From Methanoperedens sp049303315 (GTDB lineage: Archaea > Halobacteriota > Methanosarcinia > Methanosarcinales > Methanoperedenaceae): 36,905 nucleotides of DNA. Both the position numbers and the translations under genes were made by a program. This document shows positions 16,444-24,345 of this stretch, piece by piece. The stretch is taken from contig JBAQMZ010000007.1 in NCBI GenBank assembly GCA_049303315.1, positions 1 through 36,905 of the forward strand. Reading direction: 5' to 3'. How positions within the stretch are numbered: position 1 is the stretch's first letter; each line of letters begins with the position of its first letter. Under the pieces are notes generated by a model. That model did no database searches. It worked only from the letters and a program-made list of their open reading frames with translations, and had not been told where the DNA came from.

Positions 16444-16473
16444 AATCCTGTTATTCCTGTAAATCCTGTCTGA
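16444..16473. repeat. dispersed ATCCTGT-type repeat fragment
   Basis: AATCCTGTTATTCCTGTAAA followed by TCCTGTCTGA, related to the right arm of the inverted repeat at 7789-7842. It lies in the 284-base gap after lhr, which otherwise holds a short inverted repeat CGAACTC (about 16571) / GAGTTCG (about 16599) with a further AGTTCG and no convincing gene. Confidence 0.6.
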
Positions 16474-16700
16474 CATTTATAAATCACACTAAATTAATTT
16501 GTGGCGCCTCTGCAAAACCCAATGCGCCGTCGTATTACTTTGCACGCCAGCGATTCTTGGAGAATTAACAGCGAACTCACGACGACCTGAGTTAGTACGA
16601 GTTCGTACAAGTTCGTTGTTGATTTTGAATACGCCAGAGCTACTTATATGAAATTGTTTGGTATTTGAGCTTTTAATAGGGTTTATTTTAGATTTTTAAG

Positions 16701-16943
16701 CTATCTAATTATGTTTGCCTGAGGCTCAACTGTATTGAAATCTTCTGATATTTCTTTCAGGTCTTCAAGGAATAGATTATCTTTTGCAGCCTTTTTTAAC
16801 TCCCGGATTTTATCTTTGAAACTCTCCTGTTTTTTCATGATTAAAATCACTTCTACCGTCTCATTTTCAGGAAGTTCTTCAGGAACTTTTATATTTATTT
16901 CGTGATTTTTGGGTATTCTGACAATTTGCTTTAATGCTTCCAT
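16701..16943 (-). CDS. orphan antitoxin-like protein
   Basis: 80 residues. The N-terminal strand MEALKQIVRIPKNHEINIKV, with PEELPENETVEVILIMKK, resembles the short antitoxin proteins found next to archaeal PIN or RelE toxins. The C-terminal half is a charged helix, KDKIRELKKAAKDNLFLEDL, of the kind that wraps a toxin. No toxin frame follows it on the minus strand. It stands 276 bases from the plus-strand vapBC pair and is divergent from it. A TATA-like ACATAAAAT lies about 20-30 bases upstream. Assignment is by resemblance only. Confidence 0.65.
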   Translation of the reverse strand: MEALKQIVRIPKNHEINIKVPEELPENETVEVILIMKKQESFKDKIRELKKAAKDNLFLEDLKEISEDFNTVEPQANIIR

Positions 16944-17048
16944 AGACTGTATGTTGGTATTTTATGTACTAAAAGCTTCACATGAATGCTATAACCACGT
17001 TCTTAAATAATCATAATCCTGAATAAAAAGCTTCGGGTCTGGGTCTGG

Positions 17049-17140
17049 ACAGGATTAACAAGAGGAACAGGATTTATCCCGTCTAAAAATGATACGTCAA
17101 GATTTGAAATTATGGATATTTACGAACCTTGCTATAAGAT
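17049..17140. repeat. dispersed element related to 7789-7915
   Basis: Starts ACAGGATTAACA, ends a first block with ATCCCGTC, then carries AAATTATGGATATTTACGAA followed by CCTTGCTATA. The mcm-VOC gap has the same order: ACAGGATTAACA, ATCCCGTCC, then AAATTATGTAGATTTAAGAA followed by CCATGCTATA. Same modules in the same order imply one intergenic element in two copies. Confidence 0.65.
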
Positions 17141-17219
17141 GTTCTGGTAGTAGGGGATGGAATATCAGGGATGGTAAAGCTTTATCTCAGTTCATATCTA
17201 TAGAGCTATAGGTGATAAA

Positions 17220-17420
17220 ATGGTAACAACCATCCAGGTGCATGAAGAACTCCTGAAAGAACTCAGTGCTTTAAAAAAGGAGCTGAACCTCAAGAGCTAT
17301 GAAGATGTTATCCGGGAGCTTATCAAATCCAAGAAGAAGTTTAAGAAATCGTATTTCGGGGCGTTTCCAGGACTTAAGGAATTTAAGAGGGATGAGGAAG
17401 AAGATGACCGTCTTGGTTGA
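17220..17420 (+). CDS. vapB: VapB-type antitoxin
   Basis: 66 residues. N-terminal strand TTIQVHEELLKELSALKKEL followed by YEDVIRELI is a ribbon-helix-helix DNA-binding unit; the charged C-terminal tail (FPGLKEFKRDEEEDDR) would plug the toxin active site. AGGTGA five bases upstream supports the start. The stop lies 17 bases inside the PIN toxin gene, so the pair is translationally coupled. VapB-VapC complexes usually repress their own promoter, probably near 17190-17215 here. Confidence 0.85.
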   Translation: MVTTIQVHEELLKELSALKKELNLKSYEDVIRELIKSKKKFKKSYFGAFPGLKEFKRDEEEDDRLG

Positions 17421-17796
17421 TTCCTGGGGCTGGATAGAATATTTTAAGGGGAGCGCCCCGGGGGAGAAAGTAAAGGAATTAATTGAGAATCCCAGAGAAA
17501 AAGTGATAGTCAGCGCCATCAATATTGCTGAAGTGTATAATTCATTCCTGCGCGATTTTCCTTATCCTGATAACGAGCGTCTTGCCGAAGCTTCACGGGA
17601 AGCAATGAGACAGAGGTCATACATCTTTGAGGTCGATGAAAATATCGCCGTTGAATCAGCGAGGTTGAAACATAAGATGAAATGGGGTCTTGGCGATTCT
17701 ATTGTTTATGCAACTGCAAAAAGAGAGGGCGCCAAGCTCATGACAGGCGACCCGCATTTTAAAGGTGTGAAGGATGTCGTGTATTTGGGGAAGTGA
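17404..17796 (+). CDS. vapC: VapC-type PIN-domain toxin ribonuclease
   Basis: 130 residues, normal for VapC. PIN acidic residues: Asp6 (VLVDSWGW), Glu43 (NIAEVYN), Asp98 (GLGDSIVYATA) and Asp116 (LMTGDPHF), forming the Mg-binding site that cleaves RNA, often initiator tRNA. ATG 17404 is chosen because GAGG lies six bases upstream and the PIN strand starts at once; further upstream codons lie inside vapB in another frame. Overlaps vapB by 17 bases. Confidence 0.9.
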   Translation: MTVLVDSWGWIEYFKGSAPGEKVKELIENPREKVIVSAINIAEVYNSFLRDFPYPDNERLAEASREAMRQRSYIFEVDENIAVESARLKHKMKWGLGDSIVYATAKREGAKLMTGDPHFKGVKDVVYLGK

Positions 17797-17900
17797 AAGA
17801 GGTATATCCAGAAATAATAAGGTAGTTCTGCCCGAAGGAGCATATCATAGCAAGTTTGTTTATACGATGGTAAGCGAAATGCTCACTTGGAGGAAATGAC

Positions 17901-18473
17901 ATGAAAGTTGACGCACTAAAAGGAATTAGAGATTCCATGAAAGATGTGCTCAAAGTATTAACCCAATCAGGGATAGTGGATAGCAAACTCAGATCGAGAT
18001 ACGCCGAGTATTTGGTAGGTTACAAGCTTGCAAAAAGGGGGCATGCTGTCCAACTCTCCGGTGAAAGACAGGACAAAAATGCAGATATTTACATAGACGA
18101 TATACAAAAGAGGGTCGAAGTCAAGTCTGGCAAATACGCGGGTGGGCGGGCGTGGGCATCTTTTGGTAATGGGAAACAGATATCAAAAAATAAATTTGAC
18201 TATTGCGTTTTTGTAACATTTGATGAATTTGATGAAAGTAAAGTTAACGAAATTTTTATTTTCACAAGAAAAGAACTGAAGGAAATAGCTGAGCATACAA
18301 GAAAAGACTTCGCTGCTCATCCAAAAACTAATCCATGTCTTCTTTTACGATGTCGAAATTTCAAAGCCTACGAAGAATATATGGATAGTGAGTCACAACG
18401 TAAATTAAAAATTGAAATCTCCCTTAACAAACATCCAAAAAAATATAATCGCGCATGGGATAAGATAAAATGA
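17901..18473 (+). CDS. restriction-endonuclease-like (PD-(D/E)XK) protein
   Basis: 190 residues. After a helical start (MKDVLKVLTQSG), RYAEYLVGYKLAKRGH gives the first acidic helix. NADIYI (about 66-71) gives the Asp and RVEVKSG (about 76-82) the E-x-K pair, followed by WASFGNG and FDYCVFVTFD. This is the classical order of the endonuclease fold seen in Mrr-like and Holliday-junction-type proteins. GGAGG eight bases before the ATG supports the start. It sits between vapBC and hicBA, so a defence or mobile origin is plausible. Biological substrate unknown. Confidence 0.7.
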   Translation: MKVDALKGIRDSMKDVLKVLTQSGIVDSKLRSRYAEYLVGYKLAKRGHAVQLSGERQDKNADIYIDDIQKRVEVKSGKYAGGRAWASFGNGKQISKNKFDYCVFVTFDEFDESKVNEIFIFTRKELKEIAEHTRKDFAAHPKTNPCLLLRCRNFKAYEEYMDSESQRKLKIEISLNKHPKKYNRAWDKIK

Positions 18474-18634
18474 TAATAGCCTTCGTACTCTCGTCTGACA
18501 GAGTGTATCTGGCTTCGTGCCTTCGGTGCTATACATAAAATTCCCTTAGGGGTTTGCCTTGCTACGCTCGGTTACTTAACACGATTCGAAACCTTCCGCA
18601 TCTACAATCACCTGCGCCGCATCTCTCCATGCTC

Positions 18635-18683
18635 CCGCCCCCCGCCTCAGGAAAGCGCGCCGCCAATGCGCACTCAAAGGACG
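18635..18683 (+). repeat. GC-rich repeat upstream of hicB, copy 1
   Basis: CCCGCCCCCCGCCTCAGGAA, then AGCGCGCCGCCAATGCGCAC and TCAAAGG. The same block with few changes recurs at 19183-19227, where it again precedes GCAAAATAAACACCATGAAA. A duplicated promoter-proximal segment. The rest of the gap 18474-18733 shows no gene. Confidence 0.75.
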
Positions 18684-18703
18684 GCGCCGATTCACAGGTA
18701 ACC

Positions 18704-18710
18704 TTATAAG
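18704..18710 (+). promoter_or_regulatory. TATA-like box of hicBA
   Basis: TTATAAG centred 27 bases before the hicB ATG at 18734. This 30-odd-base segment is missing from the second, decayed copy at 19183-19265. Confidence 0.5.
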
Positions 18711-18733
18711 TACATATATGCAAAATAAACACC

Positions 18734-18934
18734 ATGAAATTTAAAGTCGTTATCACAGAAGGCGAAGACGGCTGGTACGTGGTCGAGGTTCCTTCGCTTC
18801 CGGGTTGCATCTCTCAGGGAAAAACAAAGAAGGAAGCACTTGATAACATAAAGGAAGCCATAGAACTCTATCTTGAGCCTGAAAATGACTTTCTCTCCAT
18901 AGGCACGGGACAGGTAGCAGAGGTAACCGTTTGA
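18734..18934 (+). CDS. hicB: HicB-family antitoxin
   Basis: 66 residues. FKVVITEGEDGWYVVEVPSL followed by PGCISQGKTKKEALDNIKEA is the diagnostic HicB pattern (partial RNase H fold), ending in an acidic, Leu-rich tail. It neutralises the HicA toxin. The stop TGA overlaps the TTG start of hicA (TTGA), giving a coupled hicBA pair. The TATA-like box at 18704-18710 suits a leaderless transcript. Confidence 0.9.
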   Translation: MKFKVVITEGEDGWYVVEVPSLPGCISQGKTKKEALDNIKEAIELYLEPENDFLSIGTGQVAEVTV

Positions 18935-19155
18935 AGTTGCCTGTTATTTCTGGAAAAGAAGCAATAAAAGCCTTGGAAAGAGCTGGATTTGTTATAGTCA
19001 GGCAGAGAGGAAGTCACATCAGGCTGAAAAAAGTAACATCCGAAACCGTGATTAAAATAACCATTCCTCTTCATGATACTCTTGACAGAGGAACCCTTAA
19101 GAGCATAATCAGAAGCGCTGGTCTTACCGTGGAAGAGTTCATCAATTTGCTATAA
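18931..19155 (+). CDS. hicA: HicA-family mRNA interferase toxin
   Basis: 74 residues. Double-stranded RNA-binding-like fold: VISGKEAIKALERAGFVIVR, then QRGSHIRLKK with catalytic His29, then PLHDTLDRGTLKSIIRSAGL. Full length for HicA, so probably functional. Starts with TTG 18931, overlapping the hicB stop by four bases; no better start exists near the conserved N-terminus. HicA cleaves mRNA ribosome-independently. Confidence 0.92.
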   Translation: MKLPVISGKEAIKALERAGFVIVRQRGSHIRLKKVTSETVIKITIPLHDTLDRGTLKSIIRSAGLTVEEFINLL

Positions 19156-19182
19156 CACTCCAATTCTCCTATCCCGCAGTTC

Positions 19183-19268
19183 CCCCCCGCCCACAAGGAA
19201 GCGCGCCGCACATGCGCACTCAAAGAACGCAAAATAAACACCATGAAATTCAAAGTCATAATTACATT
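19183..19268 (+). pseudogene. decayed second hicB: upstream repeat plus first codons only
   Basis: CCCCCCCGCCCACAAGGAAG, then CGCGCCGCACATGCGCACTC and AAAG, followed by GCAAAATAAACACCATGAAA and TTCAAAGTCATAATTAC. This aligns with 18635-18757, including the hicB start (MKFKVIIT against MKFKVVIT). About 30 bases with the TATA-like box are missing and similarity stops near 19268 at the end of the convergent HTH gene. A truncated duplicate, not a working gene. Confidence 0.75.
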
Positions 19269-19277
19269 TTTCAAAAA

Positions 19278-19574
19278 TCACTTAATATTCGCCAGCAGCT
19301 CCTGCATTCCTTTCGTGTTAAGCCTGACCTTCTCCCCGTCTACCTCTGCATAACACTCCTTCACAAGATAATCGAGCTGGAATTTCAGCTGCGATTCTGA
19401 AATGCCAAGCTCTTTCATTATTTCTTTTTTTGTTTTCCCGAAAGCTCCGATGGATTTTACAATCTTCCTCCGAAGCGGGTTCTCAAGAGTTTTGAACATC
19501 ATCTGATGGTCATGCGGTGTTTTTATCTCGCAGGCATCGGGTTCTGGCGGGAGTGATTCTATTTCGTCGTTCAT
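19278..19574 (-). CDS. winged-helix transcriptional regulator (ArsR-like HTH)
   Basis: 98 residues. HQMMFKTLENPLRRKIVKSI, then FGKTKKEIMKELGISESQLK and FQLDYLVKECYAEVDGEKVR follow the ArsR-type winged-helix order: helix, turn, recognition helix (ESQLKFQLDYL) and beta-wing (YAEVDGEKVRLNT). No sensor cysteines. GAGGTG six bases before the ATG. Starts ten bases after amrS ends, so the two are co-transcribed; it may regulate amrS or simply share its promoter. Confidence 0.85.
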   Translation of the reverse strand: MNDEIESLPPEPDACEIKTPHDHQMMFKTLENPLRRKIVKSIGAFGKTKKEIMKELGISESQLKFQLDYLVKECYAEVDGEKVRLNTKGMQELLANIK

Positions 19575-19583
19575 TTATTCACC

Positions 19584-20591
19584 TCACACAACAATCGGCA
19601 CTGCTTCCCCGCATTCCGGGCACTTCCCCTCCTTAATCCTAATCGCGCTCACCCGAAAGCCGGCGCGGTCTATCAACAAAGCATTGCACTTCGGGCAGTA
19701 CGTGTTCTCATACTTATGCCCCGGGACATTCCCTGTATAAACAAACCTCATCCCCTCTTTCTTCGCAATATCATGCGCTATCTCAAGCGTCTCTGTCTGC
19801 GTCGGAGGGATGTCGTCCATCTTATACATTGGATAAAATCGCGTGAAATGCATTGGCGTGTCAGCGCCGAGGTTATCCCGCACCCATCTCACGATTTGCG
19901 TTAGCTCCTGCGGCGAGTCGTTCTTTGTCGGGATAACCAGCGTTATAACCTCAATGTGCATACCAAGCTCTTTTGCAAGCTTGGTGGATTCAAGAACGGG
20001 TGCAAGCCTTGCGCCGCAGATTTTCCTGTAAAAATCATCGGAAAACGATTTTATATCCACGCGGAATGCGTCAAGATACGGCGCTATCCTTCGAAGCGCT
20101 TCGGGGGTGATGTAGCCGTTGGTCACGTAAATCGTCTTTAATCCCGCTTTTTTCGCAAGAACTGCGCTGTCGTATGTGTATTCATGCCAGATGGCGGGTT
20201 CGTTATACGTCCATGCAATTGATTTGCATCCGGTCGCCAGCGCCCGCTTGATTGCCTCTTCAGGCGTTATCTCCTTTGTCCACGCCTCCTCAAGCGTCAC
20301 CTGCGAAATATTCCAGTTCTGGCAGTGCATGCACCTGAAATTGCATCCGATAGTGCCCAGCGAATACGAAAGCGTTCCGGGCAGGAAATGATATAATGGT
20401 TTTTTCTCAACCGGGTCAACGGCTTCGCTTGAAACGGTATTATATATCAATGTGTAAATTTTCCCGTTCTTATTCTGCCGTGTCCTGCATACCCCCAGTT
20501 TTCCCTCGGCTATCGTACACCTGTGTGAGCATACATTGCATTTGACTTTATTGTCCGCAAGACTGTCAAACAGAACCCCTTCTTTAATCAT
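19584..20591 (-). CDS. amrS: AmmeMemoRadiSam system radical SAM enzyme AmrS
   Basis: 335 residues, normal length. N-terminal Cys cluster CNVC...C...C (Cys18, 21, 25, 35); radical SAM motif CNFRCMHC (Cys83, 87, 90), in the IGCNFRCMHCQNW context typical of AmrS/PflA-like enzymes; TYNEP; C-terminal zinc ribbon CPKC...CPEC. Part of the conserved AmmeMemoRadiSam set (AMMECR1-like, Memo-like, AmrS), whose chemistry is unsolved. The other two members are not in this window. GGAG eight bases before the ATG. Lies downstream of cdc48 across a hairpin repeat. Confidence 0.92.
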   Translation of the reverse strand: MIKEGVLFDSLADNKVKCNVCSHRCTIAEGKLGVCRTRQNKNGKIYTLIYNTVSSEAVDPVEKKPLYHFLPGTLSYSLGTIGCNFRCMHCQNWNISQVTLEEAWTKEITPEEAIKRALATGCKSIAWTYNEPAIWHEYTYDSAVLAKKAGLKTIYVTNGYITPEALRRIAPYLDAFRVDIKSFSDDFYRKICGARLAPVLESTKLAKELGMHIEVITLVIPTKNDSPQELTQIVRWVRDNLGADTPMHFTRFYPMYKMDDIPPTQTETLEIAHDIAKKEGMRFVYTGNVPGHKYENTYCPKCNALLIDRAGFRVSAIRIKEGKCPECGEAVPIVV

Positions 20592-20642
20592 AGATTTTGC
20601 TCCTATTAACTCCCTCTTTTGGCGCGGATTTTAACGCAATTA

Positions 20643-20712
20643 ACCACGGAGTACACAGAGAGCACAGAGAACTGTTATTTTTTTTCTCTGTGTCCTCTGC
20701 GTTCTCTGTGGT
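20643..20712. repeat. long imperfect hairpin repeat (CACAGAG family)
   Basis: Left arm ACCACGGAGTACACAGAGAG plus CACAGAGAA pairs with right arm TTCTCTGTGTCCTCTGCGTT plus CTCTGTGGT, about 24 of 29 positions, around a short T-rich loop. It sits three bases past the cdc48 stop. This string type is a widespread intergenic repeat in prokaryotes and could end cdc48 transcription. Confidence 0.8.
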
Positions 20713-20715
20713 ATT

Positions 20716-22977
20716 TCATGCATATATTTCGGGTCTCGATTCTATCTGTTTTGAGCGTTTCTTTCGCAGTTCGTCTTTTATGCTCTCGTAATAACTCATT
20801 ATATCCGAGGTAACCGACGGACCCGTATCATCTATTGCAGCCAGGAAATGCGATTGCCTGACCTTTTCGGCATTAATATTTTCACGCATCGCGAATCGCC
20901 CTGCTTTCTTGCACACAGCGGCTATGTCGGCGCCTGTGAAGTCGGAAGCCAATTCTACGAGCTTTTCAATATTCACATCCTTTGCCAGCGCCATTTTCTT
21001 TGTATGGACTTTGAAGATTTCAAGCCTTGTCTTCTTATCAGGCACAGGCACAAGTATCATCTCGTCAAACCTTCCCGGGCGCAAAAGTGCAGGGTCGATT
21101 ATATCCGGCCTGTTCGTTGCCCCGATGACCACAACGCCGCGAAGTTCCTCCAGCCCGTCAAGTTCAGAGAGCAACTGGTTCACAATCCGCTCGGTTACAT
21201 GCGGCTCACCCGCTGCCGTTCCCCTTATGGGGGCCAGCGCATCGAGTTCATCAAGGAATATGATTGCGGGCGCTACCTGGCGCGCTTTTTTGAATATCTC
21301 TGCTATATGCTGTTCTGATTCACCGTACCATTTCGATAAAATATCGCTGCCTTTGACTGTTATGAAATTCGCTTCACTTTCGTTTGCGATGGCTTTTGCA
21401 AGAAGGGTTTTCCCAGTTCCAGGAGGCCCGAATAGAAGCACGCCTTTAGGCGCTTCCACTCCTATGCGCCTGAATGAATCACCATAACGCAGCGGCCATT
21501 CAACAGCTTCTTTCAGCAGGGCTTTTACATTATCAAGCCCCCCGATATCCTCCCAGGTCACATTGGGCACTTCAAATAATATCTCCCGCAATGCAGAGGG
21601 CTGGATTTCCCTCATGACCTCTTCAAAGTCGGAACGCTTTATCAGCAGTTTATCCAGCGTTTCCTTGGGAATTTCTTTCTGTTCAAGGTCGATTTCAGGG
21701 AGGACCCGGCGAAGTGATGTCATTGCGGCTTCCCGGCACAGCGCTGCTATGTCGGCGCCGACGAACCCGTATGTGCGATCAGCAAGTGCATCAAGACTCA
21801 CATCCTCGGTAAGCGGCATCCCGCGTGTATGAATCTGGAATATCTCCCTTCTCCCTTCACGGTCAGGCACCCGAAGCTCAATTTCGCGGTCAAACCTGCC
21901 GGGGCGGCGAAGCGCCATATCAAGCGCCTCTGGGCGGTTTGTCGCGCCTATTACAATCACGTTCTTTCTTGATTTTAAGCCGTCCATTAATGAAAGAAGC
22001 TGCGCTACAACGCGGCGCTCAACCTCGCCCGTGACCTCGGCGCGTTTGGGGGCGATGCTATCTATCTCATCGATGAAAATTATGGCAGGGGAATTTTTAT
22101 CAGCTTCATCGAAGGCTTCTCGCAGCTTATGCTCGCTTTCCCCGTAATATTTTGACATGATTTCAGGGCCGTTTATGGTAATAAAATACGCATCGCTCTC
22201 ATTTGCAACTGCTTTTGCAAGCATGGTTTTCCCAGTTCCGGGTGCGCCGTGGAGAAGAACTCCTTTTGGCGCGTCAATCCCGAGCCTGTTAAAGAGTTCC
22301 GGATGCCGCAGAGGCAATTCTATTATCTCCCTGATTTTAGTGAGCGCAGGCTTAATCCCGCCCAGGTCCTCGTACATTACCTCGGGGATTCCCTCCGCAA
22401 GCTCAACAGCTTCAGGTAAAAGTTCGACTTCCGTGATATCGGTAATCTTGACTATACCCGCCGGGGTTGTCGAAACCACATGGAGTTTAATCTCGCCAAG
22501 ACCAAAAGAAGGGAACATTCCTTCGAATACATGCTCAAGCATCATATCCCCGCCAAAAGATTCCCTGGGGCGCCGCACACTGGTGGTTGAGATGATATCT
22601 CCTTTTGAAACAGTCCTGTTATGAAAAATAGACCTCAAACTTTCGCTGGGCGCATAGATATGGATATTCTGGGTAACCGGGGAAAGTATGACCTTTTTTG
22701 CTTCTTTCCATTCTGCTTTCCTGACCTCGACATATTCCCCAAGGCTTGTTTTCGCGTTCGTCCGTATCAACCCGTCCATGCGGATGACATCGAGCCCCTC
22801 ATCCTGGGGGTATGACCTTCCCACCACCGCCGATGTCTGGCGTTCGCCTGTAATTTCAACAACGTCAAAAATATTGACGCCAATATCGTTCCTGAACTTC
22901 TCATCGATTCTTACGATTCCTTTCCCGACATCCCTCTGGTCTGCTTCTGACACTTTTAATCGCGCTGATTTTTCCAT
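20716..22977 (-). CDS. cdc48: CDC48/VAT-type AAA ATPase
   Basis: 753 residues. N-terminal substrate-binding double-psi-barrel domain (1-190), then two AAA modules. Walker A GAPGTGKT (244-251) and GPPGTGKT (517-524); Walker B IIFIDE (299-304) and IIFLDE (572-577); arginine fingers in RRPGRFD and LRPGRFD. Homohexameric unfoldase that feeds proteins to the proteasome or remodels complexes. Begins 25 bases after the purA stop with AGGGGA before the ATG, so it is likely co-transcribed with purA. Confidence 0.96.
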   Translation of the reverse strand: MEKSARLKVSEADQRDVGKGIVRIDEKFRNDIGVNIFDVVEITGERQTSAVVGRSYPQDEGLDVIRMDGLIRTNAKTSLGEYVEVRKAEWKEAKKVILSPVTQNIHIYAPSESLRSIFHNRTVSKGDIISTTSVRRPRESFGGDMMLEHVFEGMFPSFGLGEIKLHVVSTTPAGIVKITDITEVELLPEAVELAEGIPEVMYEDLGGIKPALTKIREIIELPLRHPELFNRLGIDAPKGVLLHGAPGTGKTMLAKAVANESDAYFITINGPEIMSKYYGESEHKLREAFDEADKNSPAIIFIDEIDSIAPKRAEVTGEVERRVVAQLLSLMDGLKSRKNVIVIGATNRPEALDMALRRPGRFDREIELRVPDREGRREIFQIHTRGMPLTEDVSLDALADRTYGFVGADIAALCREAAMTSLRRVLPEIDLEQKEIPKETLDKLLIKRSDFEEVMREIQPSALREILFEVPNVTWEDIGGLDNVKALLKEAVEWPLRYGDSFRRIGVEAPKGVLLFGPPGTGKTLLAKAIANESEANFITVKGSDILSKWYGESEQHIAEIFKKARQVAPAIIFLDELDALAPIRGTAAGEPHVTERIVNQLLSELDGLEELRGVVVIGATNRPDIIDPALLRPGRFDEMILVPVPDKKTRLEIFKVHTKKMALAKDVNIEKLVELASDFTGADIAAVCKKAGRFAMRENINAEKVRQSHFLAAIDDTGPSVTSDIMSYYESIKDELRKKRSKQIESRPEIYA

Positions 22978-23002
22978 GATTCCCCTATATTATAATATTT
23001 TG

Positions 23003-24268
23003 TTATTTCATAAAAGTTTGCTTTCGTCCCGGTCCGACGGAAACATATTCTATTTCCACGCCCATCAATTCTTCAAGTAATTCAACATACAGCCTGGCAT
23101 TTTCTGGAAGGTTTGGGAAACTTTCAGCCCCGGAAATATCCTCTTTCCAGCCAGGCAGGTCAATATAAATGGGTTTGCAGCGGGCGATATCATCGGAAAG
23201 TTCTGGCGGGTAATCAAGCTGTTTTCCATCAATTTCATATCCTATGCATAGTTTCAAAGGGTTAAGCCCGGAAAGGACATCAAGTTTGGTGAGAGCCAAG
23301 CCGGTATAGCCGTTGAGGTTGATAGATTTTCCTGCAAGCGGAAGGTCAAACCAGCCGCATCTTCTCGGTCTTCCCGTGGTTGTGCCGAATTCCCCGCCTT
23401 TTTCACGCAAATGCTCGCCGACTTCGTTTTTCTGCTCTGTGGGAAGAGGTCCTTCTCCAACGCGCGTAATATAAGCTTTGATGACCCCGATTACCTTATC
23501 CACTTTCTTTGGGCCGACTCCGAGCGACGCGCAGGCAGAACCAGCGACAGTGCTTGAGGATGTGACGAACTTTTGCGTTCCGTGTATGATATCAAGATGC
23601 GTTCCCTGCGCCCCTTCTGCAAGGATGTTTTTGCCGTGTTTAAATGCAAGATTTATCTCTTTTGATACGTCGGTGATATAGGGTTTTAATTTCTTTCCGA
23701 TTTCTATGTATTCATCGATATCAGAGCGTGCGATTTTCGGGTCTCCTCCCAGTTCTTTTATGGCATTTTCCTTTTGGGGGGCGATTTCTTCAAGCCGCTT
23801 CCTGAACCTGTTTTCATCAGCTATGTCTGCCATCTGTATCTCATCGCGCCCCACCTTATCGATATAAGCAAAACCGATTCCCCTGCTCGTTGTCCCGATT
23901 TTTACGGCGCGTTTTGATTCGCGAAGAGTGTCAAGAGCGACATGATAGGGCATTATGATGCTCGTCTTTGCATCGATGCCAAGCCTGGAAGGCGTCACTT
24001 CCACGCCATTTTCTGCAAGCATGGCGATTTCATCCATCAGAATCTTGGGGTTCATGACAGTGCCGGGGCCTATCAGGAGGCGGGCATCGAAAAGCACGCC
24101 TGAAGGAATGAGATGCAGTTTGTAGGTTTTTCCTTCAGCCACAACGGTATGCCCGGCGTTATCCCCGCCCTGGAAGCGCGCCACGATATCGTATTGCGAT
24201 GCCAGCATATCCACGATTTTGCCTTTGCCTTCGTCCCCGAACTGAGCGCCTGTAATTATGGTGAACAT
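23003..24268 (-). CDS. purA: adenylosuccinate synthetase
   Basis: 421 residues. Condenses IMP with aspartate using GTP, the first committed step to AMP. N-terminal GAQFGDEGKGK (GTP loop, about 7-17), then GGDNAGHTV (IMP/Mg site), RGIGFAY, EGAQGTHLDI, and TTTGRPRRCGW. This is the long bacterial-like form rather than the short (about 340) form of some archaea. ATG 24268 is chosen because MFTIITGAQFGDEGKG is the family N-terminus; the in-frame start at 24313 would add 15 residues over the promoter. Followed by cdc48 after 25 bases. Confidence 0.96.
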   Translation of the reverse strand: MFTIITGAQFGDEGKGKIVDMLASQYDIVARFQGGDNAGHTVVAEGKTYKLHLIPSGVLFDARLLIGPGTVMNPKILMDEIAMLAENGVEVTPSRLGIDAKTSIIMPYHVALDTLRESKRAVKIGTTSRGIGFAYIDKVGRDEIQMADIADENRFRKRLEEIAPQKENAIKELGGDPKIARSDIDEYIEIGKKLKPYITDVSKEINLAFKHGKNILAEGAQGTHLDIIHGTQKFVTSSSTVAGSACASLGVGPKKVDKVIGVIKAYITRVGEGPLPTEQKNEVGEHLREKGGEFGTTTGRPRRCGWFDLPLAGKSINLNGYTGLALTKLDVLSGLNPLKLCIGYEIDGKQLDYPPELSDDIARCKPIYIDLPGWKEDISGAESFPNLPENARLYVELLEELMGVEIEYVSVGPGRKQTFMK

Positions 24269-24345
24269 AATGTCATTTTTAGCGGGAAAGATAATAAGTT
24301 TATTTCTATGCAACAGTAATCAAGTTAAAACAATAAGTTGATTGA

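Noticed and set aside
18580..18610. TTCGAAACC-like string that could suggest a tRNA T-arm
   Set aside because: No matching acceptor, D or anticodon arms could be folded around it.
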